Source of the DNA: Amulumruptor sp947039275
GTDB taxonomy: Bacteria > Bacteroidota > Bacteroidia > Bacteroidales > Muribaculaceae
NCBI GenBank assembly: GCA_947039275.1
Contig: CAMQYL010000011.1
Coordinates: forward strand, 1-64,000
Length of the DNA: 64,000 bases
Reading direction: 5' to 3'
In this document: positions 16,754-26,220 of the stretch, one piece after another
How positions within the stretch are numbered: the stretch's first letter is position 1
Layout: the number at the start of each line of letters is the position of its first letter
The notes under the pieces: generated by a model
What the model was told of the DNA's origin: nothing
What the model saw: only the letters and a program-made list of their open reading frames with translations
Database searches by the model: none
Position numbers and translations under genes: made by a program

Positions 16754-17440
16754 ATGACAAAACCATCCTATGCAGAGGGTAATATCGAGTGTATTACTTT
16801 AAGCCGTACACTGCCGCGTGTATTCCGCGGTGAGGAGACTACCGACATCATACGGGGCAGTCATGTGTGGCTTGAGGAGTTGGCCTTTGAGCGCGGACAC
16901 CGCTATCTGGTCAGTGCTGAGAGCGGTACTGGCAAGTCATCGATGTGTGCGTTTATCTACGGTTCGCGTTGTGACTATGACGGTACGATAGCTTTTGACG
17001 GCAAGGATGTGCGAGGTCTTGCTCCCGAAGACTGGTGCAGGGTGCGTCGCTACAATATCGCTTATCTCCCCCAGGATATGAGGCTCTTTCCGGAGCTGAC
17101 AGTCATGGAAAATCTGCAAATAAAGAACCGATTGACCCGGACTTATACTGAGACGCAGCTGACGGAGCTTCTTGATGCTCTCGGCATCGCAGACAAGGCT
17201 TCGGAGCTTGGCGGACATCTTTCCATAGGGCAGATGCAGAGGGTGGCGATAATACGTTCGTTGTGTCAGCCCATGGACTTCTTGCTGCTTGATGAGCCTG
17301 TCAGCCATCTTGATCAGCGCAACAACAGGGTAGTCGCGCAGTTGATAGATAATGTAGCTCGTGAACGTGGTGCGGCGGTGATAGCCACATCTGTAGGTAA
17401 CCATCTCTCTCTTGAATTTGACCGTACTATACTGCTATGA
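16754..17440 (+). CDS. ABC transporter ATP-binding protein
   Basis: Cytoplasmic ATPase of an ABC system of the LolD/MacB/FtsE type. Motifs: Walker A ESGTGKSS (about 57-64; the usual first Gly is Ala/Glu here), Q-loop YLPQDMRLFPELTV, signature LSIGQMQR (the consensus second Gly is Ile) and Walker B FLLLDEPVSHLD. At 228 residues it is a stand-alone nucleotide-binding domain. It overlaps the permease gene by 4 bp. The two motif deviations do not touch the catalytic Lys or Glu. Confidence 0.9.
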   Translation: MTKPSYAEGNIECITLSRTLPRVFRGEETTDIIRGSHVWLEELAFERGHRYLVSAESGTGKSSMCAFIYGSRCDYDGTIAFDGKDVRGLAPEDWCRVRRYNIAYLPQDMRLFPELTVMENLQIKNRLTRTYTETQLTELLDALGIADKASELGGHLSIGQMQRVAIIRSLCQPMDFLLLDEPVSHLDQRNNRVVAQLIDNVARERGAAVIATSVGNHLSLEFDRTILL

Positions 17441-18657
17441 AGAATAAGGATAACAAACATGGTGACATGGTATGGCGTCTGCTTAGACGTAACATATCGG
17501 CTGGGCAGCTTGCAGGTTATGCCGTGGCTACGTTTGTGGGACTGGCTATAGTTTCCGTAGCGTTGCAGTTTTACCGTGACGTGACTTCGATATGGCACGA
17601 TGAGGATAAGCTGTTTGGCGAAAATTATATAGTGGTGTCCAAACGCGTCAGCGGTCTTGGCGGCTTGTTGGGGAGCGGAAATTCATCGTTTTCGGCTGAC
17701 GAAATCCGTGACATCAGCAATCAGCCCTGGGCACGAAAAGTAGGCGCATTCACCGCCGCAGATTTCAATGTCAATGCTTCCGCTTCTATGGGAGGAGGAA
17801 GGCTTTCGACATCTCTTTTTCTGGAGACCATACCTGATGAGTTCTTTGATGTGACTCCACGGGAATGGGATTATGACCCTCGGAAAGGGGGTATAGTGCC
17901 GATTATAATCCCCAAAGACTATCTTGCCCTGTATAATTTCGGTTATGCGGCATCCCATGGCATGCCGCAGCTGAGCGAGTCCATGATAGGGATGCTTCCG
18001 CTGAAGCTCTCGTTGAGCGGAAATGGCGATGAAGAAACCGTAGATGCGCGTATCGTAGGTTTTTCATCGCGTCTTAACACTATAGCCGTGCCAGAGGCGT
18101 TCCTCTCCGAAGCTAACCGGCGATTCAGCACTAAGATGGAGGCTCCATCACCGTCACGCCTGATAGTGAAGGTGGTCGACAAAGGCGACCCTGCCATAAG
18201 CGCTTATTTTGCGGACAAAGGATACGAGCAGGGGGGAGATACCTCCCAGTCGGGTCAATTGACTTTTTTCTTGCGGCTGACCACATCGGTAGTAGTCGCT
18301 ATAGGAGTGGTGATAACATTGCTGTCATTTTTCATCCTTGTGCTGAGCATTTACCTGCTGTTGCAGAAAAACCGGCGCAAAATTCATGACCTCATGCTTC
18401 TCGGCTATTTCCCTGGCGATATATCAAAGGCTTACGTGCGCATGGTGGCTGTCATCAATGCCGGGGTAGTGGTGTTGGCAGGTGTCGCCGTATGGGTCGC
18501 TCAGGGGCTGTGGTCTTCTCAGCTCGAGATGATGCAGGCTTCGCCATTGTCACTTTTTCCGACAGTACTGATCATGCTTGGCATAATGCTGGTGCTTACG
18601 TTGCTGAGCATCGTGGTGATACGCCGGAGGGTGCGTGGGACGTTCAGGCTTTCCTGA
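17437..18657 (+). CDS. ABC transporter permease, FtsX/MacB type
   Basis: Membrane partner of the ATPase just upstream. The layout is that of FtsX-like permeases: one N-terminal helix (about 22-42), a periplasmic domain of about 230 residues, then three helices (about 283-308, 330-352 and 372-393). Such transporters act as mechanotransmitters or export lipoproteins and peptides. The substrate is unknown. The last 14 bp overlap the end of the convergent MFS gene, so no terminator fits between the two genes. Confidence 0.87.
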   Translation: MKNKDNKHGDMVWRLLRRNISAGQLAGYAVATFVGLAIVSVALQFYRDVTSIWHDEDKLFGENYIVVSKRVSGLGGLLGSGNSSFSADEIRDISNQPWARKVGAFTAADFNVNASASMGGGRLSTSLFLETIPDEFFDVTPREWDYDPRKGGIVPIIIPKDYLALYNFGYAASHGMPQLSESMIGMLPLKLSLSGNGDEETVDARIVGFSSRLNTIAVPEAFLSEANRRFSTKMEAPSPSRLIVKVVDKGDPAISAYFADKGYEQGGDTSQSGQLTFFLRLTTSVVVAIGVVITLLSFFILVLSIYLLLQKNRRKIHDLMLLGYFPGDISKAYVRMVAVINAGVVVLAGVAVWVAQGLWSSQLEMMQASPLSLFPTVLIMLGIMLVLTLLSIVVIRRRVRGTFRLS

Positions 18658-19801
18658 CACGCTCGTAGTGGTAATAGAGGTAGAAAAGCAGCGATGAGCC
18701 TATTACAATGAGCGGCAATCCGACGATTGACGGTGACAGATAGTCGCCTGTGTCTCGGATGACTTCGCCGCCGAGCCATGCGGCTATTGCGTTTCCGGCA
18801 TTGTAGGCTATCTGTATGCAAGCCGCTCCGAGCATCTCTCCTCCGCGTGAGTAGCTGACGATGGAGCTTTGCAGCGGGCTTCCCGAACCGAAGAGAGCGG
18901 CAGTACCGAGCATCATCAACACCACTGCGCAGATCTTGATGTCGGCAAAGAAGTAAAAGAGTAACAGGATGGGGATGGCACTGATCTGCACGCATGTAGC
19001 CACACCTGCGGGCTTGAACCTGTCAGCAAGCTGTCCGGCAGTGAGATTGCCGACAAGCATGCCCAGTCCGGCTATGACCATCAGCCACGACATGGCATCA
19101 CGGCTGAAACCAGACACGAGCGTGAGCTGTGGGTCGATGAAGCTGTACCAGCAGTATATGCCAGTCTGTCCGAGGAGTATGCCGCCGAATATGAGCCATG
19201 GCGGCAGTGTGCGTATGAAGCGGAACTGTCCTTTGAATCCCCTGTCTTCCAGCCCTTCCACTCTTGGTACCCAACACCGTATGGCAATGAAATTGAGTAT
19301 GCCGGACACTGCCACTATCACGTATGCCACACGCCACGACAGCAGGTTGCTGACGAGTGTACCCAAGGGTACGCCGCCTAAGGTGGCTACGGTCATACCG
19401 GCTATCATCAGCGACACTGCGCAGACAGCCTTGGATGGTGATGCAAGTTTGCGGGCAACGATGGCTCCGACTCCGAAGTATGCTCCGTGGGGCAGCCCGG
19501 AGATGAAGCGGGCTATACAGAGCGTCCAATATCCTGGGGCAAACGCTGCGAGCGCATTGCCTACAGCTATCATGGCGGCAAGATAGAGCATCAGCCGCCG
19601 CAGATCCATCTTTCGCACGAACAGCAGAGCCGGTGCGCCGAAGCATACGCCCAAAGCATAGGCGGAGATGAACCTCCCCGCCTTTGAGATTGAAATATCC
19701 ATGCTTTGGGCAAGATCACCGAGGATGCCCATGGTCATGAATTCGGTGATGCCTAGGGCAAATGTGCCCAAAGCAAGAGCAAACAGTCCTTTTTTATTCA
19801 T
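18644..19801 (-). CDS. MFS transporter, sugar-efflux/AraJ type
   Basis: A 12-helix major-facilitator protein of 385 residues. The start ALALGTFALGITEFMTMGIL is the hallmark of the DHA1 AraJ/SotB efflux group, and FISGLPHGAYFGVGAIVARK fits the same group. It begins at the base right after the trpA stop codon (TAA-ATG), so it is almost certainly the last gene of the trp operon. Co-regulation would suit a role in export of tryptophan, an intermediate or an analogue, but that is inference; the family exports many compounds. Confidence 0.9.
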   Translation of the reverse strand: MNKKGLFALALGTFALGITEFMTMGILGDLAQSMDISISKAGRFISAYALGVCFGAPALLFVRKMDLRRLMLYLAAMIAVGNALAAFAPGYWTLCIARFISGLPHGAYFGVGAIVARKLASPSKAVCAVSLMIAGMTVATLGGVPLGTLVSNLLSWRVAYVIVAVSGILNFIAIRCWVPRVEGLEDRGFKGQFRFIRTLPPWLIFGGILLGQTGIYCWYSFIDPQLTLVSGFSRDAMSWLMVIAGLGMLVGNLTAGQLADRFKPAGVATCVQISAIPILLLFYFFADIKICAVVLMMLGTAALFGSGSPLQSSIVSYSRGGEMLGAACIQIAYNAGNAIAAWLGGEVIRDTGDYLSPSIVGLPLIVIGSSLLFYLYYHYERVRKA

Positions 19802-20587
19802 TTATTGTCGTTTACCTATCGCCTTGAGAAGCTCGTCGACAGCCTTTTCTGGCGATTGTGGATTGGCTTCAAGGCATTTTATGAATTTGCTGCCGATGAT
19901 GGCACCTGCGGAGTGGGCGCATGCGTCGGCGAACGTGGCTGGATTGGATATGCCGAAACCGATGATTCGCGGATGCTTGAGCTTCAGAGCGTCAATGCGG
20001 TCAAAGTAGGCATGCTGTTCGTCTCCGAACGAGTCACGGGTGCCTGTTGTGGCGGCTGCCGACACCATGTATATGAAGCCGTCGCAATGTTCGTCTATAA
20101 GCTTTATGCGGTCATCAGATGTTTCTGGTGTGATAAGCATGATCATCGGTATGTCATAGCGGCGGCACATATCTTTGTAGTCGCTCAGATACTCGGCAAA
20201 GGGCAGGTCGGGAATGATGATGGCATCAATGCCTATCTCCTTGCATTCCTTGAACAGTCGTTCAGGTCCGTACTGGATGATGGGGTTGAGATACCCCATC
20301 AGCACGAGCGGGATGTCAGGCGATGACTTGCGGGCTTCTTTGACTTGCTGGAGCAGCAGCGACAGGGTCATGCCGTTGCGGAGCGCGATGGTGGAGCTGT
20401 TCTGGATGGTCTTGCCATCAGCCATAGGGTCGCTGAAAGGTATGCCAACCTCTATCATGTCTACGCCGCCGCGATCGAGAGCTTCGATGATCTGCGCTGT
20501 TGAATCCTTGTAGGGGAATCCGGCTGTGAAATATACCGACAGTATGTCTTTATCTTTTTTACTTAGAAGTGTGTTGAGTCTGTTCAT
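19802..20587 (-). CDS. trpA: Tryptophan synthase alpha chain
   Basis: Cleaves indole-3-glycerol phosphate to indole and glyceraldehyde-3-phosphate; indole passes to TrpB. The 261-residue TIM barrel has the catalytic pair at Glu46 (MIEVGIPFSDP) and Asp57 (MADG), matching Glu49/Asp60 of E. coli. GFGISNPATF is the phosphate-binding loop. It overlaps trpF by 4 bp. trpA and trpB are at opposite ends of this operon rather than adjacent, which is unusual because the two proteins form one complex. Confidence 0.97.
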   Translation of the reverse strand: MNRLNTLLSKKDKDILSVYFTAGFPYKDSTAQIIEALDRGGVDMIEVGIPFSDPMADGKTIQNSSTIALRNGMTLSLLLQQVKEARKSSPDIPLVLMGYLNPIIQYGPERLFKECKEIGIDAIIIPDLPFAEYLSDYKDMCRRYDIPMIMLITPETSDDRIKLIDEHCDGFIYMVSAAATTGTRDSFGDEQHAYFDRIDALKLKHPRIIGFGISNPATFADACAHSAGAIIGSKFIKCLEANPQSPEKAVDELLKAIGKRQ

Positions 20588-21219
20588 CTTTTCAATGAGT
20601 TTGCAAAGTTAGTGAGTTTTTCTGAGTCTTTGATGCCTGGCGCTGATTCAAAACGGCTGTTGAGGTCTATGCCGGCGAGATGTGGTTTGCTGAAAGCGGC
20701 AAGCACTTCATTTGCCGAGTCAGGGCTGATGCCGCCGCTGAGCAGATAAGGGATGTCAAGATCGTAATGGTCAAGTACTGACCAGTCAAAGCGTCTGCCG
20801 GATCCTCCGCATTTAGGTGTCTTGGTGTCTAAAACCAGCATTTCCACCGTTTGCTCATAGTCTCTGAGTGACGAAAAGTCGAAACCGTCATCGATTCCGA
20901 AGGCTTTCCACACATGTAGTCCGTGTGATCTTAGCTGGCGGCACATGTCTGGTGTTTCAGAGCCATGGAGCTGTATCGTGTCGATTCCGTAGGCGGCGCA
21001 GGTAGACAGGATTGATTCTGGTGTCTCGTTGACGAAGACCCCTACCGGGTGCGTAGTGGACGGAAGCAGTGAGATGTTGCATGCAGGCATCCCGATGGCT
21101 GTGCGAGGCGTATGCTCCCAGAATATAAAGCCCATATAGTCGGGCTTGAGCAGGGATATCTGGCGTATATTGTTAGCGTCACGCATGCCGCATACCTTGA
21201 TGACCTTGCCGCGTATCAT
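20584..21219 (-). CDS. trpF: Phosphoribosylanthranilate isomerase
   Basis: Converts N-(5'-phosphoribosyl)anthranilate to the deoxyribulose form. The 211-residue TIM barrel begins IKVCGMRD, with the catalytic Cys in KVCG, and has GFIFWEHTPRTA and LDTKTPKCGGSGRRFDW; Asp131-type acid is in the latter. It overlaps trpC upstream and trpA downstream by 4 bp each. It is separate from trpC, unlike the fused enzyme of enteric bacteria. Confidence 0.96.
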   Translation of the reverse strand: MIRGKVIKVCGMRDANNIRQISLLKPDYMGFIFWEHTPRTAIGMPACNISLLPSTTHPVGVFVNETPESILSTCAAYGIDTIQLHGSETPDMCRQLRSHGLHVWKAFGIDDGFDFSSLRDYEQTVEMLVLDTKTPKCGGSGRRFDWSVLDHYDLDIPYLLSGGISPDSANEVLAAFSKPHLAGIDLNSRFESAPGIKDSEKLTNFANSLKR

Positions 21220-21995
21220 ATCTGTAATGTGCTGTCAATGAATTGTTTCAGTGCATCGGCTGGACTGTCATGGCGCATGAACGTCTCGCCGATGAGAAAT
21301 CCGCGGTAGCCTGCATCACGGAGTCGGCGCACTTCATCCATTGATGTCAGCCCGCTCTCGGCTACTTTGACCACTTTGTCAGGGAGTATGGAGGCGATGT
21401 GTAGCGACAAAGCCGGGTCAGTACGGAATGTGGTCAGATCGCGGTTGTTGACTCCCACCATATCGGCACCATCGGGCAGCTTGTCAAGCTCGGCGGCATT
21501 GTGTACCTCTACCAGCACCTCTAATCCAAGGCTGTGGGCATAGTCGGTGAAGCGTTGCATTTCATCTGCTGTCAGCACGGCTGCAATCAGCAATATTGCT
21601 GATGCTCCGTATATCCGTGCTTGTGCTATCTGATACTCGCTTATGGTGAAGTCTTTACGCAGCAGAGGCATTGTCACCAATGAAGATGCAACTGCGAGGT
21701 CGGTCAGTGCTCCTCCGAAATAGGGAGTATCGGTCAGCACTGAGCATGCTGCCGCGCCTGCCTGTTCGTAGCCTGGCACTATATTGCACACCATCGCCTT
21801 GGGGTGAATCTCTCCCTTTGACGGACTGCGGCGTTTGAACTCGGCTATGATGCCTGTTGGGCTTTGCAGCAGCGCGGTTTTCATCGATGGGGGTAGCGGA
21901 GCGTGGAATGCCGTAGGGATGCCTCCGACAAGTGCCATCTCGGCTGCCACTTCTCGACGCTTATTGTCTACTATCTGGTCAAGGATATTTGCCAT
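21216..21995 (-). CDS. trpC: Indole-3-glycerol phosphate synthase
   Basis: Closes the indole ring to form indole-3-glycerol phosphate. The 259-residue protein has the family landmarks IIAEFKRRSPSKGEI (catalytic Lys and phosphate site), LLRKDFTISEYQI, LEVLVEVHNAAEL, VGVNNRDLTTF and VAESGLTSMDEV, in order. It lies 5 bp after trpD and overlaps trpF by 4 bp. Length and motifs indicate a complete enzyme. Confidence 0.97.
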   Translation of the reverse strand: MANILDQIVDNKRREVAAEMALVGGIPTAFHAPLPPSMKTALLQSPTGIIAEFKRRSPSKGEIHPKAMVCNIVPGYEQAGAAACSVLTDTPYFGGALTDLAVASSLVTMPLLRKDFTISEYQIAQARIYGASAILLIAAVLTADEMQRFTDYAHSLGLEVLVEVHNAAELDKLPDGADMVGVNNRDLTTFRTDPALSLHIASILPDKVVKVAESGLTSMDEVRRLRDAGYRGFLIGETFMRHDSPADALKQFIDSTLQI

Positions 21996-22000
21996 GTCTG

Positions 22001-22996
22001 TCAGGAGTTTATGGTTACAAAACGGCGGAATGCTTCAAGTGCGCGTCCGCTTTCAAGTGACTCGCGGGCGGTGGCTACGGCATCGTCAAGGGTCATCTGT
22101 GGCTCTATGGTTTTCAGGGCGAAAGCGGCGTTGGCTATCACGCAGTCGGCTTGTGCCGTGGAGCCTTTTCCGCCCAGCACACGGTCAAATATCGCTGATG
22201 CTTCCTCTACGCTTTCACCGCCGTAGAGGTCGCTCTCATGCACAGATGACAGTCCGAGCATGGCTGCATCCATGAGCCTCTCGCCTTCGGCTGACGCGAC
22301 TTTAAATGGCGAAGTCAGCGAAATCTCGTCATATCCGTCAAGCGAGTGTACCACGGTGGAGTTGACTCCTTGCTGGCGCGCTATGTAGTCATACAGGCGG
22401 AGCAGTTTCAGATTATACACGCCGAGAAGCTGATACTTGGGCATGACGGGGTTGACGAGCGGACCGAGCATGTTGAAAAATGTCCTTACACCGAGGGCTT
22501 TGCGCACTGGCCCGACGCTCTTGAGCGCAGGGCTGAATAGCGGAGCATGCAGGTATGCCACACCGCTCTCGTCAAGCGAGCGTCGCAGGCGGTCGTTATC
22601 GGCGGTGAACTTGACTCCATGCTGCATCAACACGTTTGATGCACCGGATACGCTGCTTGCACCGAAATTGCCATGTTTGACGACCCTTCGCCCTGCTCCA
22701 GCCACTACGAAGCAGGTAGCGGTGGAGATGTTGAAGGTGTTCTTGCCGTCACCGCCGGTACCTACGATGTCTATGGCATCGGAACAGTCAAGATCGACGG
22801 GATTGCGCCTCTCAAGCACGGCATCGCGGAATCCGCTCAGTTCGTCCTGAGTGATGCTTCGCATCAGGAACACAGTCATGAATGCCGACAGCTGTGCCTC
22901 GTTATAGATGCCATCGGCTATATTGAGAAGCACACGGCGTGATTCCTCACGTGAAAGGCTCTTGTGCTCAAACATTTTGTATAACAGGTCTTTCAT
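22001..22996 (-). CDS. trpD: Anthranilate phosphoribosyltransferase
   Basis: Attaches phosphoribose from PRPP to anthranilate. The glycine-rich PRPP loop GTGGDGKNTFNIST is at about 78-91, and KHGNFGASSVSGASNVL and RTFFNMLGPLVNP follow as expected. It has 331 residues. It is a stand-alone transferase, not fused to TrpG. It is 8 bp after trpG. Confidence 0.97.
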   Translation of the reverse strand: MKDLLYKMFEHKSLSREESRRVLLNIADGIYNEAQLSAFMTVFLMRSITQDELSGFRDAVLERRNPVDLDCSDAIDIVGTGGDGKNTFNISTATCFVVAGAGRRVVKHGNFGASSVSGASNVLMQHGVKFTADNDRLRRSLDESGVAYLHAPLFSPALKSVGPVRKALGVRTFFNMLGPLVNPVMPKYQLLGVYNLKLLRLYDYIARQQGVNSTVVHSLDGYDEISLTSPFKVASAEGERLMDAAMLGLSSVHESDLYGGESVEEASAIFDRVLGGKGSTAQADCVIANAAFALKTIEPQMTLDDAVATARESLESGRALEAFRRFVTINS

Positions 22997-23004
22997 CTTT
23001 GCTT

Positions 23005-23568
23005 TCAGTGGTTTATCCAGTTGCGTAATATGTTGATGCCCTCTGGCGTAAGTATTGATTCGGGATGGAACTGCACTCCGCGTATGTCATATTCCCGATG
23101 TCGCAGAGCCATGATTTCGCCATCGGGGCTGGTTGCGAGGATTTCAAGACAGTCAGGGAAACTGTCTTTGCTTACCACCCACGAGTGGTAACGTCCCACA
23201 TCCAGTCTGTCAGCTAAGCCTTCAAAGAGATAGTCCGGCTGGTTGACGGTGATGGTTGATTTCACTCCGTGGTACACGTTGGGGAGGTTCTTGAGTTTTG
23301 CTCCGAAGCGTTCGCCTATCGCCTGATGTCCGAGGCATATGCCGAGTATAGGTTTTGAGGTCGCGTAACGTTGGAGCATCTCTGGCACTATGCCAGCCTC
23401 GGAGGGTATGCCTGGTCCCGGAGAGATGATGATTTTGTCATATCGCTCTATGTCGTCTATGCCTATCATGTCATTGCGGCAGATTTCAGGTTCGATGCCC
23501 AAAGAGCGTATGGCATGCACTATGTTGTACGTAAACGAGTCGTAGTTGTCTATGATGAGAAGTTTCAT
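23005..23568 (-). CDS. trpG: Anthranilate synthase component II (glutamine amidotransferase)
   Basis: Supplies ammonia from glutamine to TrpE. It is a class I amidotransferase with the full catalytic triad: Cys78 in GICLGHQAIGE, and His168 and Glu170 in GVQFHPES. Its 187 residues are normal for a stand-alone TrpG/PabA. Its position directly after trpE within a Trp-attenuated operon favours TrpG. It could also serve PabB, as in bacteria that have a single amphibolic copy. Confidence 0.95.
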   Translation of the reverse strand: MKLLIIDNYDSFTYNIVHAIRSLGIEPEICRNDMIGIDDIERYDKIIISPGPGIPSEAGIVPEMLQRYATSKPILGICLGHQAIGERFGAKLKNLPNVYHGVKSTITVNQPDYLFEGLADRLDVGRYHSWVVSKDSFPDCLEILATSPDGEIMALRHREYDIRGVQFHPESILTPEGINILRNWINH

Positions 23569-23586
23569 AATGCTTGGATTTAGTGA

Positions 23587-24990
23587 TTAGTGACCGAATT
23601 GGCTGGCATATACCAGTGCTGTGCGGAGTGCACCGAGTTTGTTGCCGGTCTCTTTGAGCTCGCTCTCAGGCACCGAACGCGCCACCACTCCGGCTCCTGC
23701 CTGACTGTAGAGCGTATGGTCTATGCTGAGGAAGCTGCGGATGGTGATGGCTTGGTTGAGATCTCCGTTGAATCCCACTACGCCTATGCAGCCGCCGTAC
23801 ACCACGCGTGAATGTGGCTCTATGTCATTGATGAGCTGCATGGCTCTGACTTTGGGCGCGCCGCTGAGAGTCCCGGCAGGGAAGGTGTCGGCAAACAGGC
23901 GGAGCGTATCTGCACCTTCGGGCAGCGTTGCCTTGACACGTGACACCATGTGGATTACATGGCTGTAATACTGTATTTGGCGCAGGAAGTCGATGCTGAC
24001 TTTGCCTCCGCTGCGGCTGAGGTCGTTACGGGCGAGATCCACGAGCATGATATGTTCGGCATTCTCTTTTTCGTCATCAAGCAGTGCTGCAGCTAACTCA
24101 TGGTCGCGCTGGTCGTCACCTGTGCGCTTGAACGTGCCGGCTATGGGGTCGATATAGGCTGTGTCACCCTTGACCCTTAGGTGTGTCTCGGGAGATGATC
24201 CGAACATGCGGAAATCGCTGAAATCAAAGTAGAAGAGATAGGGCGAGGGGTTGACGCACCGCAATGCGCGGTACACATTGAATTCGTCGCCGCTGAATCG
24301 CTGTTCGTGGCGGCGTGACAACACTATCTGGAAAACATCGCCACGCATGGCATGGTGTATTCCACGCTCGACCATATGGATATAATCATCATCGGTGATG
24401 GGCGATGTCGGATCTCCTATGAGCTGGAAGGGGTACTGTGCGATATTGTTGTTGTGGATGACGCTGATGAGTTCGTCAATGCCCGATACTTCTCCCGGTA
24501 GGATACGCTCATAGATGGTCAGCTCGTTTTTGTAGTGGTTGAGACTGATGACATAGCGGTAGAAGATATACTTCATGTCGGGGATGCTGCGGAATTTCTC
24601 TTCGCGTGGCTGGATGTCCACCTTTTCGAAATAGCGGACTGCATCGTAGGCGGTGAAGCCGAAGAGCACGTTGTCGCTTTCCGTCTCTCCATCAAACTCA
24701 TAGCTGCGGAGGTAGCTGTTGAATGCCGGTATCACTCCATCGCAATCCTTGACAGTAACAGTATCCGAGCTGCCGTCAGGTCGGGTCATCGTGATATGTT
24801 CGTCTTGCACGGTGAAAGCTCCTGTGGGTTCAACGCCGATATAGCTCATGGCGTTGGATGAGGTGTGGTAATCCGAACTCTCAAGGAGAGCAGATGAGGG
24901 ATGGAGGTCGCGTATTTTAAGATACAGGCTGACCGGGGTCTCAAGGTCGGCAGGTATGATGCGCTTGTTGATATGTATTTTGCAACTCAT
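23587..24990 (-). CDS. trpE: Anthranilate synthase component I
   Basis: Makes anthranilate from chorismate with TrpG. The 467-residue protein has the tryptophan-binding LLES motif at 35-38, so feedback inhibition by Trp is expected. The C-terminal chorismate-binding domain is intact: GDVFQIVLSRR, FGSSPE, DPIAGTFKRTGDDQRD, ENAEHIMLVDLARNDL and FPAGTLSGAPKVRAM. It is 13 bp after trpB. The N-terminal domain (about 1-190) is more divergent, as usual. Confidence 0.97.
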   Translation of the reverse strand: MSCKIHINKRIIPADLETPVSLYLKIRDLHPSSALLESSDYHTSSNAMSYIGVEPTGAFTVQDEHITMTRPDGSSDTVTVKDCDGVIPAFNSYLRSYEFDGETESDNVLFGFTAYDAVRYFEKVDIQPREEKFRSIPDMKYIFYRYVISLNHYKNELTIYERILPGEVSGIDELISVIHNNNIAQYPFQLIGDPTSPITDDDYIHMVERGIHHAMRGDVFQIVLSRRHEQRFSGDEFNVYRALRCVNPSPYLFYFDFSDFRMFGSSPETHLRVKGDTAYIDPIAGTFKRTGDDQRDHELAAALLDDEKENAEHIMLVDLARNDLSRSGGKVSIDFLRQIQYYSHVIHMVSRVKATLPEGADTLRLFADTFPAGTLSGAPKVRAMQLINDIEPHSRVVYGGCIGVVGFNGDLNQAITIRSFLSIDHTLYSQAGAGVVARSVPESELKETGNKLGALRTALVYASQFGH

Positions 24991-25003
24991 GGTGTCTTGT
25001 CGG

Positions 25004-26191
25004 TTATTTGTGTGTCAGATATGTGTGCAGATCTTTGTCACCGCGTCCGGAGAGGTTGATGACCACGGTGTCATCTGGTGCGAAACGCTTCAAGTCAAGC
25101 ACTCCGAGAGCGTGTGCACTTTCAAGTGCCGGTATGATGCCCTCGGTGCGCGTGAGGTTGTAAGCGGCATCCAATGCCTGTCGGTCGGTGACAGGTAGCA
25201 CTTCGGCGCGTCCTGAAGTGGCAAGGAAGGCGTGGAGCGGACCTATACCAGGGTAGTCAAGACCGGCTGATATGCTGTATGGCTCGATAATTTGTCCGTC
25301 AGGGGTCTGCATGACGTAGGTGCGTGCTCCGTGGATGATGCCCTCAGATCCGGCGCACATCGTAGCGGCTGTCTCAGAGGTGTTTGCTCCCAATCCGGCT
25401 GCTTCAGCTGCGATTAGCCTGACGGCAGGCTCGTTGATGAAGTGGTAGAACGCTCCGGCGGCGTTGCTTCCTCCCCCTACACATGCTATCACATAGTCAG
25501 GAAGTTCGTTGCCTGTCATGCCCAGAAGCTGTGAGCGTATCTCCTCTGAAATCACGCTTTGGAAGTATGCTACAATTTCGGGGTAGGGATGAGGACCGAC
25601 CGTCGAGCCGATTATATAGTAGCTGTCCGGGTTACAGCACCAGTCGCGTATAGCTTCGTTGGTGGCATCTTTGAGGGTCATGTTGCCCGAGGTGACCGGC
25701 TCTACCCGCGCTCCGAGCATTTGCATGCGTTGCACGTTGGGCTGCTGACGTTCTACGTCGGTCTTGCCCATATATACCACGCACTCCATGCCTAAGAGAG
25801 CGCATACGGTTGCTGTAGCCACGCCATGCTGACCCGCACCAGTCTCGGCAATGATGCGGTGCTTGCCCATGCGCTTGGCGAGAAGCGCTTGCCCGATGGC
25901 ATTGTTGATTTTGTGTGCGCCTGTGTGGTTGAGGTCTTCGCGCTTGAGATAGATGTTGGTGCCGTATTGTGCGCTAAGACGGTCTGCGCGGTAGAGGGCG
26001 GAGGGGCGTCCCACATAGTCACGCATCAGACGGTCAAATTCGCGCATGAAATCGTCGTCGTTGACATAGCGGTCAAAGGCTTCGCCGAGTTCTTTGACGT
26101 TGCGGTGCAGGATTTCTGGGATATATGCGCCGCCGAAGCGTCCGTAATAACCGTTGGTGTCCACTGGAAGTAGTCGTTGGTACTTTTTCAT
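25004..26191 (-). CDS. trpB: Tryptophan synthase beta chain
   Basis: PLP enzyme that joins indole and serine to make tryptophan. Lys94 in LNHTGAHKINN is the PLP-binding lysine, CVGGGSNAAG is the phosphate-binding loop, and GRFGGAYIPEIL is the TrpB1-type N-terminus. It has 395 residues. It is the first gene after the attenuator; the promoter-proximal place of trpB is unlike the E. coli order. The start codon lies 29 nt after the T-run of the attenuator. Confidence 0.97.
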   Translation of the reverse strand: MKKYQRLLPVDTNGYYGRFGGAYIPEILHRNVKELGEAFDRYVNDDDFMREFDRLMRDYVGRPSALYRADRLSAQYGTNIYLKREDLNHTGAHKINNAIGQALLAKRMGKHRIIAETGAGQHGVATATVCALLGMECVVYMGKTDVERQQPNVQRMQMLGARVEPVTSGNMTLKDATNEAIRDWCCNPDSYYIIGSTVGPHPYPEIVAYFQSVISEEIRSQLLGMTGNELPDYVIACVGGGSNAAGAFYHFINEPAVRLIAAEAAGLGANTSETAATMCAGSEGIIHGARTYVMQTPDGQIIEPYSISAGLDYPGIGPLHAFLATSGRAEVLPVTDRQALDAAYNLTRTEGIIPALESAHALGVLDLKRFAPDDTVVINLSGRGDKDLHTYLTHK

Positions 26192-26220
26192 ATTTAAAGA
26201 GTTTTTTATAATAAGCGATT

